Shown piece after piece: positions 10,798 through 24,144 of a DNA stretch of 64,000 bases. This stretch comes from Sinotaia quadrata (lineage: Eukaryota > Mollusca > Gastropoda > Architaenioglossa > Viviparidae). Both the position numbers and the translations under genes were made by a program. The notes under the pieces are model-generated. The model ran no database searches, had not been told where the DNA came from, and saw nothing but the letters and a program-made list of their open reading frames with translations. Within the stretch, counting starts at the first letter, position 1, and each line of letters opens with the position of its first letter. Location of the stretch: the NCBI GenBank assembly GCA_028829895.1, contig CM054184.1, forward strand, positions 49,257,701 to 49,321,700. Reading direction: 5' to 3'.

Positions 10798-11961
10798 CAT
10801 ATTTAAAGTGTAGTGTTCTTTGACCCATGCTGCATAATGTTCTAATCAACAATAACGTGTAACGCATTATTGTAACGGAGTTTTAAAAGAATGCCTAAAT
10901 CCCATTTGTGTTATTCTTAGGATGAACCTATAATTTTCTTAATAATGTTTTTTTTTAATCTAAAGAATGTCTAAATCCCTGCACTGTGTCCCTGCTTGAT
11001 TTTCTCAGAAGGAGTCCTTTTAGTTTACTTTTCTCTTTCAGTTATAAATAATTCATAAACACGTTCTTCTTTTCAAAGGGAATGCTTTAATCATACTGAC
11101 ATTTTCCTTTCAAAAAGAACCTGTAACTTTATTTTTGCATCACATAACTATTAACGCACTACATTATCTAACTTGTTAACAGTTTATGCTTGGAGTTGCA
11201 TTCACCTACGCCAGTTTCCTTTCTATATTCGGACTCCGAATATTTATTTCCCATATTAGCGGCCGCCATTGCCAGCGTGTTAATGCGGAAGACGACGATA
11301 CAGTTCGAACCTCTGACAATCTGCTTATATTCAAGCTCTGGCTCTCTTCCACCACCGTAAACAGCTACACTACATCCGTGCCACAGCGCATATTACCCAA
11401 CCTAAATAAAATTCCGTAGTTTGATGTTTATGCCTATGCAAACTGATTATAATTATGAATGAAAAATTTCATTTCCATGTGCACAGCATCAATCTTCACG
11501 GGAGTTCTTTCCCTTGCCTTTGGATGAGATCCATTAGTAAATTTTCTCGCACAGCTGCTGCAAGAATAAAGGTGGGAAGAATATGCTATAATCTTTTATG
11601 AAATCTTGTTAACAAGCAAATTCTCTCGCCTCAAGGGAAGCAACCAAGTAATAGCTACCACTCATCTCTGTGTCTGACAGATCGGCCTTTTCTGCATTAT
11701 CTCCCTTGACAGATTAAATATATGAGAAACGATGTGAGACATAAAAGTGCCCCACCGTACTGGACCCAAATTTTCAAGCCCAGACTTTTCCGTTAACAGC
11801 ATAAAGTGACTCTTTAATAAATGCTTTGAACATGTTCGTACGTGAAAAAGGGAGAAAAACGTGTTCTCCGCAAATAATTTAATTCCTGGAATTGTTTCAG
11901 TTGTCTGCCCGTAGACAGTATTAGTCCTTAGGCGGACCACAGTCCACATGCCCAGTGAAAC
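10798..11961. other. Unique DNA
   Basis: Two non-repetitive frames occur: 11186-11419 (plus, 77 codons, ATG) and 11662-11949 (minus, 95 codons, ATG). Neither has a domain I recognise or clear splice context. I do not call either a gene. Confidence 0.45.
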
Positions 11962-12271
11962 ATTACTTACAGCAATCGACTAGTGGTTGTTATTAGTGAT
12001 GGATTAGTGTACGCTGTTAATGATTAATTAGCGATTACTTATAGCAATCGACTAGTGGTTGTTATTAGTGATGGATTAGTGTACGCTGTTAATGATTAAT
12101 TAGCGATTACTTATAGCAATCGACTAGTGGTTGTTATTAGTGATGGATTAGTGTACGCTGTTAATGATTAATTAGCGATTACTTACAGCGATCAACTAGT
12201 GGTTGTTATTAGTGATGGATTAGTGTACGCTGTTAATGATTAATTAGCGATTACTTATAGCAATCGACTAG
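11962..12271. repeat. 72-bp minisatellite, 4.3 copies
   Basis: The unit contains caatcgactagtggttgtta and attaattagcgattactta. The fourth copy is slightly changed (cgatcaac). Confidence 0.97.
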
Positions 12272-12857
12272 AATTCTTTTCTTTGAAAGAGATATATTGT
12301 CTTCTTTCTCCCGTTGCCTCTCTTTTTATTTGTTCATTTTTCTCTCTCTCCCCTCTCCCTCCCTCTAATACTCGCATGCACTTATACACGCCGTAACTCT
12401 GCTCCTTTTCTGACCAGAGTTATCCCACAGTATGGTGTGCTTTATTACACCACAAAAACTAGAGAAACCCAAACATTCAGATAAATGCTATACACTTGAC
12501 TAATGCAACAGTTAAGCAGTTTTCAAAACAGAATTTACGTGATAAATACAACAGCTCCATTCTGGACAGCGTGTAGGCGTCGGCTGAGATGGTGGAGTTA
12601 TGGACGGGTGGGGGGGGGGGATAGGGAAGAGTGAAGGGCTTGTATGCATGCAGTGTCTTGTGCTCTTGTTCTGCAATAAACGCGTACAGGCTCGCAACAC
12701 AGTGACTGATGTGTCTACGCTTTTTTCTTTTAATCCTGCAACAAAAGTTTGTTCTCCAACAAGGGTGGTGTTTTTTATGTCTAGGCACCTAGAAACTGAT
12801 ATCTACAAAGCATCAGTGTTCGGACGTCTTATTTTTTACACGTACGGTCGCGCCCAC

Positions 12858-12859
<2 letters not shown>
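12272..12859. other. Unique DNA with pyrimidine tract and G run
   Basis: A CT-rich tract lies at 12296-12365 and a G run near 12608-12620. Overlapping frames on both strands at 12477-12959 are unrecognised. Confidence 0.5.

Positions 12860-12898
<39 letters not shown>
12860..12898. repeat. (CA)n microsatellite
   Basis: About 19 CA units. Confidence 0.97.
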
Positions 12899-12901
<3 letters not shown>

Positions 12902-13180
12902 AAACCGAGCGTTTTATTTTCGGGGGTGGTGGTGGTGGAAGGAAACATTGGATGTTTAACCCGTTTCCTCGCGAAGAATTTTCACAGTGTTATTTGCATT
13001 TCTAAATTTGTACAAAGATTTTACACCATTGGAGAGAAGAAAACTATTTTTAAATGGCGCTTGCTAAGTGCTCGCATTGATCACAGCATTTATACAGTTC
13101 TAGAATCGACAGCCTTCAGCGGATATAGAAACCAGTACACACACAATAAGTAAAATTATTTCTCAGGAAAGCAACAAATC

Positions 13181-13526
<346 letters not shown>

Positions 13527-13616
13527 AAACGTCCAAAGTTTAAAAAATGCACTGTTGAAGCAAGCATTTTAAGTGCATTTAATGAAACACCTCTAACACA
13601 CTTACTTCAAGTCACA

Positions 13617-13895
13617 GTAATGTTTATCTTAAGACAATGTATTGTTCATGCCAGACAAAGCTACATTTACGTTAAGAAATTGCATTGTCCAAGCCAAAAT
13701 CATGTATATGTTAAGAAAATATATTGTTCAAGCCCAAAATCATGTTTACTTCAAGAAAATACATTGTCCAACCAAGCCTCATTGCTTTAAGAAAATCTCC
13801 TGTCCAACCAAGTCTCTTTGCTTTACGAAAATATAATATACAAGCCCAAATCGCGTTTAAGTTAAAAAAAAAATACAATATACAAACCGAAATCA
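13617..13895. repeat. Diverged minisatellite, about 40-42 bp, seven copies
   Basis: Units read 'aagaaaatacattgtccaag' + 'ccaaaatcatgttta' with many substitutions. It is old compared with its neighbours. Confidence 0.8.
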
Positions 13896-15123
13896 GACTC
13901 ATCTGTGAGAAAATAAGCACAAAGTTAATTTCAAAGCGTATTATCTGAATTACAAAGTCCAAGCCATAGTGACGAGCAAGAAGTACAGAGCTTCGTTAAT
14001 AAAATAATTATTCTTTTGAAGGGGAGACAACAAATACCAAAACAAAACAGAGTCACGCTGTTCTTTTAAAGAGAAGACAACAAATACCAAATACAAAGTC
14101 ACGGTAAATGCAGATTGTTAAGGGAAATGGATCAAGAATATTGATATTAAATAAAAATCACGTTTACAAAAGAAAATATTTCCTCACAATTGTTTTGCTT
14201 GCTTGTTTATTTGTAAACTACTGCATATCATCGAGCAACTGTAGATGTTTCTGTTTGTTTATTTATAAACTACTGCATACGTTTAATAGCTATTTTTGCC
14301 TCCCCTTTATATTAAACAGGAGCCAATGACGTTCGCTCGTTCGAGTACAGATACCTGCAGTACCGCCTTGTGCACACCTGCTGGAAAGGTCATTGCGATA
14401 TTTTTAGATTCGAGAAATGGCATACGGTACACTGATGTCTTTCTTAGAATAGGAGACCTGTAGTGCATTTTAAAAAAAAAATATTTATTTGAGTTTTCTA
14501 AATATTTTTTCTGTAAATGATACCCCGCCCTAATTTCTTAATTCAACTATTCTTGAAGTTTATTTCTAAGCGATCAAACAGTACTTTATAAAGATAATGA
14601 TTACTCTATAAGTAGTAAAAGTTTATTTCGTTATGTATACATGTCTTTTTTTTTCTTATACATATAAATGGCGATGTTCTGACTGCAATGTAAACAAGTT
14701 TCTACAATATCATGTGTGCCATAATTTAGATTCTTAAGAATGAATTATTCTGTTACACACAAATGTAGTGTCGGTAGCGATGACGATTTGTAGTGTCTTG
14801 TCTTACAGACTACGGGGTGGTGGTGGTGGTGGCTCCGTAAATGAAAAGTATAGACAAACAAACAAACAGAAACAAAAACACTGCAAGCTATAAGATATGA
14901 AACTCATGCATCTGTAACAGAAGTGTTGACCCTTAAATCAATCACATACACAACCTGACACCATGTCCAGATACACGTCAGTATAACACACACCGAGTAT
15001 TTACTTATAGTCGCCTATAAAGAACAAGTACTAGCCAGATAAAGTGCACTTAAACTGAAGAAACTTTGAGAGAACCGAAACACTGAACAGAATTTAGCAG
15101 CATTCGCTCCGAAAAATACTTAC
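13896..15123. other. Mostly unique DNA with two small duplications
   Basis: Two copies of 'agacaacaaataccaaa' lie at 14026-14085 and two copies of 'tgtttattt.taaactactg' at 14203-14275. A (TGG)n run is near 14817-14831. No gene is recognised. Confidence 0.55.
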
Positions 15124-15345
15124 CTGAATAGATTTACCGTTTCCAGCCAGAAATTAAGTCAAAAACCACCACAAGCGCTCGGGACCCTGTGCCCAGAACG
15201 AACGGCAAACACGTCATAGAGACGAAGAATCCCAAACAAGAAAACAAGCCTCCCGAAGCACCATAGCTGCAGGCTCGTGAAATGTTTTGTGTCTTAGACA
15301 AGGGAGTTCATCGTCTTAGTCAGCGTTTTCAGAGAGTTCCAGGAG
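15124..15345 (-). other. Candidate non-coding first exon of the twitchin gene
   Basis: On the minus strand a stretch richer in G+C than its surroundings ends ...CTATTCAG followed by GTAAGT (15118-15123), a perfect match to the donor consensus. It has no long frame, only a short upstream ORF. The Ig exon at 5667-5995 needs an upstream 5' UTR exon on this strand, and this would join it across an intron of about 9.1 kb. The 5' limit is arbitrary. The donor is seen; the exon and linkage are inference. Confidence 0.3.
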
Positions 15346-15587
15346 GAGGGGTTGTGGTCGGTCAATATGGCAGAAGCAAAAGAAAAATTAACCTGTTTGG
15401 TTCCAAGTCATAAATAACCGTATTTTCACCCTTGACATATGCCAGAAAAAGAATGTCTGCATTGTGAGCCGTTTTGCACCTATCCGGGCGCAAGGAAAGA
15501 GACGGGTTAACTGCAGGAAAGAGGCAAATGATGTTTTGCCTTTAAAGCACACCGTTAGTCCTGTGAGTGGCTAACAATTTCTCTCTC
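15346..15587. other. Unique DNA upstream of the candidate exon
   Basis: No TATA box or initiator stands out. If 15124-15345 is a first exon, its promoter would lie here. Confidence 0.3.
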
Positions 15588-15672
15588 TTCAAATTGACTT
15601 TTAATTGACTTCAAATTGACTTTTAATTGACTTCAAATTGACTTCAAATTGACTTCAAATTGACTTTTAATG
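15588..15672. repeat. Short minisatellite, 11/22 bp
   Basis: Alternating 'cttcaaattga' and 'cttttaattga' units, about eight in total. Confidence 0.9.
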
Positions 15673-16532
15673 TAGGGGAGAATAAAATCTATGAAAGCTT
15701 ATACTACACACTCTTCTGATTATCTGTGTGCGATTATCTGACCAATTAAAAGTTAACACTCGGTGGCTGAAACTTAGAGACTATAATCTATAACTTAGAA
15801 TCTATAAATTAGTGAGATACTATTTAGGTCTATACATTAGTGACCTAATGACCTTGGGTGCGTAACCAGATGATAACATTTTGCTCAATAACTGAATGAC
15901 ATTTGCGCTTATAAATTATTGACTTACTATTTCGGTCTGTCAAGTTAGTGGCGTCTGATGTCATAGATAATATACTTAGCGTTAACCCAACAACGCCTAC
16001 AGTTGAGATAATACAAAATGTTTAAGTCAAGAACTCAGTGACTTCTAAGAGAATATTAATATTTAAGGCAATATCGGCATGATTTCTTACATTTGTAGAG
16101 GAATACAGTAAGGATAAGTTAACAAAGCCAATAAGGTCTAAAAAAAACAACTAACACCTCTTTTCTACTTTTGTCTGTTTTCAAAGCTGTTTCAAAGTGA
16201 AGAAAATAAATACAAAAAATAAGACATAAGCGGAACGGGTTATTGCTTTCGGTTCGTATGGAATCCGCTTCCAATATTGGCTGATTTCGCACAGTGATAC
16301 GAGTATAGAGATGTTAATATTCTGGTAGGAAGAGACACGCGTCATAAGTGGGGAATGTTCAGAAATGAGTGACGACATAAGAGTTTCCAATTGCAATTTT
16401 GCCCGGCACGTGTCAGAGGTTTATGTTTGAGATTTCTAAATTTGTCTGGTGTGCACTATCTTACATCTAAACCTAAATTCTAAAATTGACAATTGAAAAT
16501 CCACAAAAATCACGTGGTCCTAATGTCCACAA
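15673..16532. other. Unique AT-rich DNA
   Basis: Worn 'ataaattagtgac' words occur at 15790-15960. The minus frame at 16181-16396 is unrecognised. Confidence 0.5.
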
Positions 16533-16800
16533 CTTGACAATTCAATGCCAGTAATGACACATCTTTAAGTAATTAGCCTTTTGGCAATTTATTGCCAATA
16601 TTGACACATCTTAAGGTAATTAAACTTTTGACAATTCATTGCCACTATAGACACATCTTAAGGCAAATAACATTTTGACAATTTATTACCCGTATTGAAA
16701 CATTAAAATAATTAGCCTTTTGACAATTTATTGTCAGTATAGACATATCTTAAGGTAATTAACTTTTGACAATTCAAATCCAGTGTGTCGTATTGTAAGG
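16533..16800. repeat. Diverged minisatellite, about 55-60 bp
   Basis: About five units of 'ttttgacaatttattgccag' + 'tattgacacatcttaaggtaatta', with frequent indels. Confidence 0.8.
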
Positions 16801-17374
16801 TATGTCATTTCACCAATGAATACAGTAAGACGCTTTATAAAGTCTTTAAAAGTTTAAATGCCAGAGAGGCGTGTCTTACGATCATTAACTTCATAATTTA
16901 ATGCCAAGTAAGGCGTGTATTTACCACCGTTAATTAACTTGACAATGTTGACGGCTCCTTACTGTCAATAAATGGAATGTCCTAAAAAATGCTGACTAGA
17001 AAATCTAATGCAGAGAAGATGGGTCTAAAATTCTTAACTTCTGTGGGGAAAAGAAATGAACGTAAAGAAGAAGAAGAAATCATTGTAAAATTTCGCCATC
17101 GAAAAGTACACAAAGCCCCTGCTTTCACTCAGAGTGTGCAGTGACGTCACGCTTATAGCTTCCCACTCCCTTTGCTTATGAGCGAAAGGGTAGACAGATT
17201 GGCAAGATCGGAAATTCAATATTGGCATAAGAAATTTCCAGTACAGCTGTCAGTTTACTGTATTCCATTCTCAGTGGTGAAGGAGACAGAACATTAAATG
17301 AACCGTTTATTATCTTGTCTTTCCAGCGCTGCTTAGCCTTTTTGCCTGACCCTCTTTAGCGCGTACTGTCTTTA
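16801..17374. other. Unique DNA
   Basis: A perfect TGACGTCA lies at 17142-17149. The minus frame 17034-17228 is unrecognised. Confidence 0.5.
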
Positions 17375-18160
17375 TACTACTAATTTATAACCACGACACT
17401 TTAAGATGGACTGGCTTAGTACTATTAATTTATTATCACGACAGTTTAAGATGGACTGGTTGAGTACTATTAATTCATTACCACGACAGTTTAAGATGGA
17501 CTGGCCTAGTACTATTAATTTATTACCACGACAGTTTAAGATGGACTGGCTTAGTACTATTAATTTATGACCACGACACTTTAAGATGGACTGGCTTAGT
17601 ACTATTAAATTATTACCACGACACTTTAAGATGGACTGGCTTAGTACTATTAAATTATTACCACGACTCTGCAAGAGACTGGCTAACTTCTACATTATTA
17701 CTACGACAGTGTAAAATGGAGTTACTTTATTACTGCGACACTTTAAATAAATTGCTCACTACTAATTTATAATCACGTCACTGTGGACAGACTGGATCAC
17801 TCCTTCTTTATTAGATCGACGCTGTAAATAGACTGGCTCTCTCCTACTTTGTTACTACGACTCTGTAAATAGACTTACTACTACTTTATTATCACAACCT
17901 GTAAAATAGATTGGCTCAGTACTACTTTATCATCACAACACTGTAAAATAGATTGGCTCAGTACTACTTTATTATCACGTCACTGTCAACTGACTGGATC
18001 AATCCTATTTTATTAGCTCGACGCTGTAAACAAACTGGATCAATACTACTTTATTAGTACGACACTGTAAACTGACTGGCTGACTTCCTTTACTGTGTTA
18101 ATATGACTCTCTTTTGATCGATTGGCTCACTGTAAAGTTATTACCACGACCACACTTTGT
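17375..18160. repeat. 45-bp minisatellite with a homogeneous core and decayed flank
   Basis: About seven well-kept copies of 'tagtactattaatttattac' + 'cacgacactttaagatggactggct' run to 17690. About ten increasingly diverged copies follow to 18160. The 45-bp period keeps a minus-strand frame open (15-residue repeat), which I regard as chance. Confidence 0.92.
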
Positions 18161-18820
18161 TCCCATACATTTTCTGCATGACAGTCTGACTAAGAACATT
18201 AACACTCTTTTCTTGCTACTGTGCTCCAGTCGAGACCTGTAACACATTACTGCTATATTTCCCGAATACTTCAAACGGAAGAGAATGTATTACGTCATTA
18301 CGATCAAGCATGACATGGTTATCACTTCACCCTGCTACTGCTGGGAAGCTCGAGTCCCGTAAATATCAAGTGTTCTGCATCAGACTCAATTCTATGATAC
18401 ACAGCACAGGTCAAAATTGTGTTCTTTAGGCAATAATTCATACTGGGACATAGTATGGGTGCTCATCCGTGTCATAATCTTGAGAACCAAATTTATATTG
18501 TAGAATTTGGTATGAAGACACTCAATGATATCTAAATCTACTACAACAGCGGGCAGGGCGTGTAACCAAACCTGAAAGTAATCTCCAGACACCTAGTGTC
18601 GAAGAGCAGGTTAGGGTATCACAAGCCTGTGGTAATCACTTCAGATAATGTGCTACAGCTCAGCGTGCAGTCAGAGAACATAATAATTCCCGTAAACAAT
18701 CTCTAATGACCGTCATGCATCTGGCCAGGGGCACGTTCATAAATTAACAACCTCAACGAACGTGCGTGAATCGAGCAAAGAGTGAAGAGGAGAGGGTGGC
18801 GTGGGAGACAGGGAAAGAAC
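18161..18820. other. Unique DNA
   Basis: Minus frame 18392-18592 is unrecognised. No gene is supported. Confidence 0.5.
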
Positions 18821-18882
18821 TAGTGTGTATGTATGTGTGTATGCGCGCGCGCGTGCGCGTGTGTGTAAGTGTGTGTGTGTGA
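18821..18882. repeat. (TG)n/(CG)n alternating purine-pyrimidine tract
   Basis: TGTG and GTAT blocks surround a central (GC)n core near 18843-18859. Such alternating tracts can adopt Z-DNA. Confidence 0.85.
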
Positions 18883-19035
18883 AGGGGAGAAAGATGGGGA
18901 GAGAAAAATGAGTGAGATTAAATGCAGGAATTAAAGGGTGGGGGATAAAGTATGGGAAACTTAGAGAGAGGAAAAGGGAAGAGAAGTAGTAAGAAGTGCG
19001 AGAGGAAGAGTAAACAACGTGACTCAGAAAGTCGA

Positions 19036-19049
19036 GATGTAGAGAGAGA

Positions 19050-19082
<33 letters not shown>

Positions 19083-19101
19083 AGAAAATAAGAGGGCAAG
19101 G

Positions 19102-19136
<35 letters not shown>
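19036..19136. repeat. (GA)n microsatellite, interrupted
   Basis: Two GA runs are separated by 'gttagaaaataagagggcaa'. Frames through it on both strands are artefacts. Confidence 0.95.
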
Positions 19137-19139
<3 letters not shown>

Positions 19140-20470
19140 CGAGAAACAGATCAACAATAGAACGGTAGAAGAGTGAACTAAATAAAAGGAGAGTTGCATA
19201 CCAGTTACAAGAAATTGAGCTCGTTCAATTTCCCCACTTCCGCTGCACATTAAGTCAAAGAAACTCGAAAATACTCAGTTTTCAGTTTCCTTTTGTGCAA
19301 TAACAGAAAAACACTAGCGAGTTCAGATTTCACATTCCTGTTCAATGAAACAAGAAACCCAGTAAGGTAAGACCTTTACACTTCTGGTTCATGAAAAGAG
19401 GAACCCTAGCAGGCTCAATTTCTATTTCTATTTCTCAATTTCCGCTTCTGCACCCCCCATTGACAACCAAAGCGTTACAAGTCTATATTCAGTATATGAC
19501 TGTAATTGCAAACATAGGTCTGAGATACAGTTAGCAGCAGCTCATTTCTCCAATACAACAGCTTCAACACACATTAAAAACTTAGTCGCACAATGCAAAG
19601 TGAGATGTCAACGGTCACTATTTTTAAAGCAGTCTAATTTCAAGAAATTCAGAATTGCTTATTGCAGACTTTGCAGGACGAAATGGCAGTGGTGCAATAT
19701 TTCGAGAGGTCTGCTCTTAAGAAAGTCCAGTCTACCTCATTCAGACCTTGCAAAATTCAACAAGAACTTACATCCTCTCCGCAATCCTGTTCTGTCTCGC
19801 AAACCCTAGTGCAGACTTGTGATAGAAATGGTATGGGAAGTGGTTATTTCCAGAATTCCTTTGTTCCCAGCCTCAGGTGCGCTAGTTTTGAAATTGCAAA
19901 GCTGTTTACTAGTGTTTTCTTTCTTCTTTTTTTCTTTCTTTCTTTCTTTCTTTCTTTCTTTTTTTTGACGGGAAATTAATATACAGAAGAGTCTGGTTTC
20001 ATTTATTTCGGAATACATGTTTCAGACGAAGCCATGCGATAAAGTAAATGTAAGGTGGCCTACCTCGTTGCTCTTGTGGGAACAATTTGAAACTTATGCT
20101 AAAATGCGAAAATAAAAGTGTTGAACAGAATTGGAAGAGAACATACGAAAGACTTATTAATCACTGACCAGACACAATCCGGCAAGTCTTTACTAAACAT
20201 ATATATGGGAAATAACTGTAGGCGATAAGATTTCTCTACATTTGCCAGACAGAATTTCATTTAATTTTAACTTGTACCCATAATTCTTTTTAAGTGTCAT
20301 TTTATTATTAATTACATTATGATAAGTAATTATTGTAATGATTTGTCCATAGACCTTGTCATCAACATTAATTTTAAGCTGTGATCTATCGTGAAATATC
20401 TTAGTATAAATTTTGTGTATTTCAAAGTAATTCATTTATAAATAAATCAATATTTATTTCGAAATACGTC
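19137..20470. other. Unique DNA with a (TTTC)n tract
   Basis: (TTTC)n lies at 19918-19966. Overlapping plus frames at 19600-19979 look like worn repeats of 'tttaagaaagtccag' type. No gene is recognised. Confidence 0.5.
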
Positions 20471-21229
20471 TTCTGTTTTCAGTAGGGTGAAAAACAGGCA
20501 GACACATTGTTTTCTGTAGTGTTCAAACAAGCAGACATATTGGCTGTTTTCTGTAGTGTGCAAACAAGCAGACACATTAGCTGTTTTTTTGTAGTGTGCA
20601 AACAAGCAGACATATTGGCTGTTTTTTTGTAGTGTGCAAACAAGGAGACACATTGGCTGTTTTCTGTAGTGTGCAAACAAGCAGACACATTGGCTGTTTT
20701 CAGTAGTGTGCAAACAAGCAGACACATTGGCTGTTTTCAGTAGTGTGCAAACAAGCAGACACATTGGCTGTTTTCAGTAGTCTGCAAACAAGCAGACACA
20801 TTGGCTGTTTTCTGTAGTGTGCAAACAAGCAGACACATTGGCTGTTTTCAGTAGTGTGCAAACAAGCAGACACATTGGCTGTTTTCAGTAGTGTGCAAAC
20901 AAGCAGACACATTGGCTGTTTTCTGTAGTGTGCAAACAAGCAGACACATTGGCTGTTTTCTGTAGTGTGCAAACAAGCAGACACATTGGCTGTTTTCAGT
21001 AGTGTGCAAACAAGCAGACACATTGGCTGTTTTCTGTAGTGTGCAAACAAGCAGACACATTGGCTGTTTTCTGTAGTGTGCAAACAAGCAGACACATTGG
21101 CTGTTTTCTGTAGTGTGCAAACAAGCAGACACATTGGCTGTTTTCTGTAGTGTGCAAACAAGCAGACACATTGGCTGTTTTCTGTAGTGTGCAAACAAGC
21201 AGACATATTGGCTGTTTTCTGTAGTGTGC
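20471..21229. repeat. 37-bp minisatellite, about 20 copies
   Basis: The unit starts gtgcaaacaagcagacacat and ends with ctgtagt or cagtagt. Because 37 is not a multiple of three and the unit lacks minus-strand stops in any frame, long frames (up to 168 codons) appear. They are not a gene. Confidence 0.98.
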
Positions 21230-21322
21230 TTTCTTACAGGAAGACTAGTTGTTTCCTCACTGAGAATATTAAAATAACACTGGCTGCTTTTTGGGTGTGC
21301 AAGAAAATTGATAGATCATCTT

Positions 21323-21478
21323 CAATTAGTGAGCACATAAACATAAAATTTACTAAATAGAGCGTAGACAAACAAATATTTTGGCCGTCACGTCTCTTTC
21401 AATTAGTGAGCACGTAAACATAAAATTTATTAAATAGAGCGTAGACAAACAAATATTTTGGCCGTCACGTCTCTTTCT
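21323..21478. repeat. 77-bp tandem duplication
   Basis: Two nearly identical copies containing caattagtgagcac and ttttggccgtcacgtctctt. Confidence 0.95.
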
Positions 21479-21895
21479 CGCAAACGAAGAAAAAATATTG
21501 ACTGACCTACATAGTATGCAAATTAGTTAGCTATTTATTTACTTATAGGTTGTGTCAATAGAACTCCATAACAGTCAATACACAAAAGAATGATTTCTTA
21601 AGTGAAGAGCAGACATGGATAGAATAGTTGTGTGATAACGAGGTCGTGCTTGTCCAGAAAGAAGTTAAAGAGTGAAGCGACAACCAGCAGTCCACTGTAC
21701 TGCACAGTGGAAAGGGGAGATAACTCTTATCGCCACACATGATGAATGCATTCTCTGCTCGGTTTGACAAGAGCCAATCTTGGACGCTTAGTGTTGCTTT
21801 TATAATCTCAGTGTCGACGCCACAAAGACAGGAAACTATTTACGATAATTTAAATTAATGAAGAGACAAAGACAGACGCACGCACGCACACACAC

Positions 21896-21927
<32 letters not shown>

Positions 21928-22412
21928 TTAAGAAAGAGAGAGAAACAGGCAGACAGAGAAAGAGGAGTATATCATACGAGCAGGAGGTGGATGAAAACGA
22001 AGCTTAAACTTATCAGTAAAAGACGACAGAGGGAAAGCTTTAATTAAATGCAAACTTGCCATTACAGTAAAAGTGTTATATAAGTACAGGCGATATTAAC
22101 AGCAAAGGCAACATCCAACTGAAGGAAAGGGCGAAATAGGTGGCGGTGGGGATGGAATGGTATTTTACTTTTAAAAAAATTAATGAACATATTGAGGATT
22201 TTTTACGCAAATGATAAAAATGTAATTTTTCCAGACTAAATATTTAGAAGCATGGGCATGTTCTAACATACTGTCCTTGCCAAATTAGATACTCATATTT
22301 ATGCTATCGACAGATACAAGATGCACACATTCATTATATGACGTTATTTGAAAAGTGAAATAAACTAAGTGAAGAGAAATAAATTATTTCTACGTACTCT
22401 ATTTTCAAGAGC
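21479..22412. other. Unique DNA with a (CA)n tract
   Basis: The CA-rich tract is at 21877-21927. Minus frame 21555-21770 is unrecognised. Confidence 0.5.
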
Positions 22413-22486
22413 TCAGAGAGTGAGAGAGCAGTGACGTAAATATGACACAGAGAGTGAGAGAGCAGTGACGTAAATATGACACAGAG
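22413..22486. repeat. 34-bp duplication with TGACGTAA
   Basis: Two copies of agagagtgagagagcagtga + cgtaaatatgacac. Each holds TGACGTAA. Confidence 0.92.
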
Positions 22487-23365
22487 ATTGTCCATAAGAT
22501 ATTCATCTTTCAAAACTTGTTTGCAGACACTAGTACTTCCGTTTATCTCTGTATTAGTGTTTTTTAATGACCTTTACGACCTCTGTTATGAATATCACTG
22601 CCAGTATCATGTTTAAAAACATTATGTTTGTGTTTAATATCACCATACTGATTATTTTGATTAGTTTATTTTGTTATGGAGTTCAACTTTTGAGAGTTTG
22701 TATATATTATGTAACGATGTTTAAAATGTGAACACCCAAAAGAGGCTTTTAGGTCTTTGTTATAAGTTTGAATAAAGATCAACAATTCAGTCGAGAAGAG
22801 ACGTCATTTTGTTAATATTGTTCCTTATAATGATAAGGTGAAGAAAGAGATGAAGCGTGGAACAAATTCCTGATTTTTAAAAAATAAAATAGCCATCTAC
22901 AGCTTCGTCTACAGATGACGTATGTTTTGTAGAATTATACAACACAAGTTAGAATTAGCAATGGTAAGGCCACGTCACAAAGATCTATCACTTTTCTTAT
23001 TGCCCTAGACATACAGCAACCTCGCCCCGGCGAGGAGCATAGATAAATTATAAATGATTTTTTTTTTTAAAAAACAAGATTTTATCTAATAACATTGCCT
23101 GAAATATGTTGCCGTGTGTACGTCTATGTTTGATAATGGTACCTGAATCCAAAATGAACCCCGACTACTTCTTACATAGTTGCAGCAAATTGTGCATTAT
23201 TTTTTTTTCCAATAAATGGATACTGTTGACTTAAGCATAACTTTCACATGACTCTTTCAACAATCTCTCGATTCGTCCTGACATGTTCTGACAAAAGCCG
23301 TGATCACACATCATTGTCACGCTTAATTTTTCAAATGCCATTTTGTTCTGGTCAAGTCACTTACT
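22487..23365. other. Unique AT-rich DNA
   Basis: Nothing is recognised. A short GC hairpin, cctcgccccggcgagg, is near 23020-23036. Confidence 0.5.
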
Positions 23366-23775
23366 TGTCGTTACTGCACTCATTCCTTGTAACCTTATTC
23401 TCATGTAACTCATTCAATGTTATCTAGTTCTCGTGTAACTCAAGTCATGTTACCTCATTCTTGTGCAACTCATTCCAGGTTACCTCGTTCTTGTGTAACT
23501 CATGCAACGTTACATCAGTCTTACATAACTCACCCCAAGTTACCTCATTCTTTTGGAAATTCATTGCAGGTTACTTCATCCGTATGTAACTCATTTCTCG
23601 TTACCTTATTCTTGTTATCTCATTCACCTTACCGCATTCTCGTGTAACCCATTCAGTGTTACTTCATTCTCGAGTGTCTCAATCCGTTTACACCATTTTC
23701 AAGTAACGCATTCTGAATATTGTGCTTCTTACGCTGCTCATTTCTTGTTACCACTGTCTCTTGTAACCCATTCGA
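23366..23775. repeat. Diverged 30-bp minisatellite, about 13 copies
   Basis: The unit reads gttacctcattcttgtgtaa + ctcattcaag with many substitutions. Confidence 0.88.
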
Positions 23776-23860
23776 TATTTTTTTTATCTTTTTTTCTTCC
23801 GTGGTACGCAATTTATACGTTGTTTAATTGTTGTACCATCATTCTCACTTTATCCATTTC

Positions 23861-23998
23861 GTTACTTCTTTTTTATGTATCACTTATTCGCTTACACTTT
23901 TTATCATCACATTAATCAGTTCCTGTTACTTCTTTTTTATGTATCACTTATTCGCTTACACTTTTTATCATCACATTAATCAGTTCCTGTTACTTCAT
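23861..23998. repeat. 64-bp minisatellite, two copies plus part
   Basis: The unit starts gttacttcttttttatgtat. It adjoins the 30-bp array and shares its 'gttactTc' start, so it may have grown from it. Confidence 0.93.
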
Positions 23999-24144
23999 TC
24001 GTGTGTGAGATTCCGTGTTACCTCAATCTCAGGTGTCAGTTGGTAAAAAGACACGCATCCACACAGACATTCTAAAAATAGCGTCAGAACAAAACCACAT
24101 TCTAGGTTAGAAGCAGAGACACAAGAACTGTCCCGTGAGCGTAG

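Noticed and set aside
11662..11949. 95-codon minus-strand frame with ATG
   Set aside because: Not repetitive, but of chance length for 64 kb and without any family or exon signal.
20700..21206. 168-codon minus-strand frame with a cysteine-rich repeat peptide
   Set aside because: It is the 37-bp minisatellite read in frame; the same peptide appears in the other frames.
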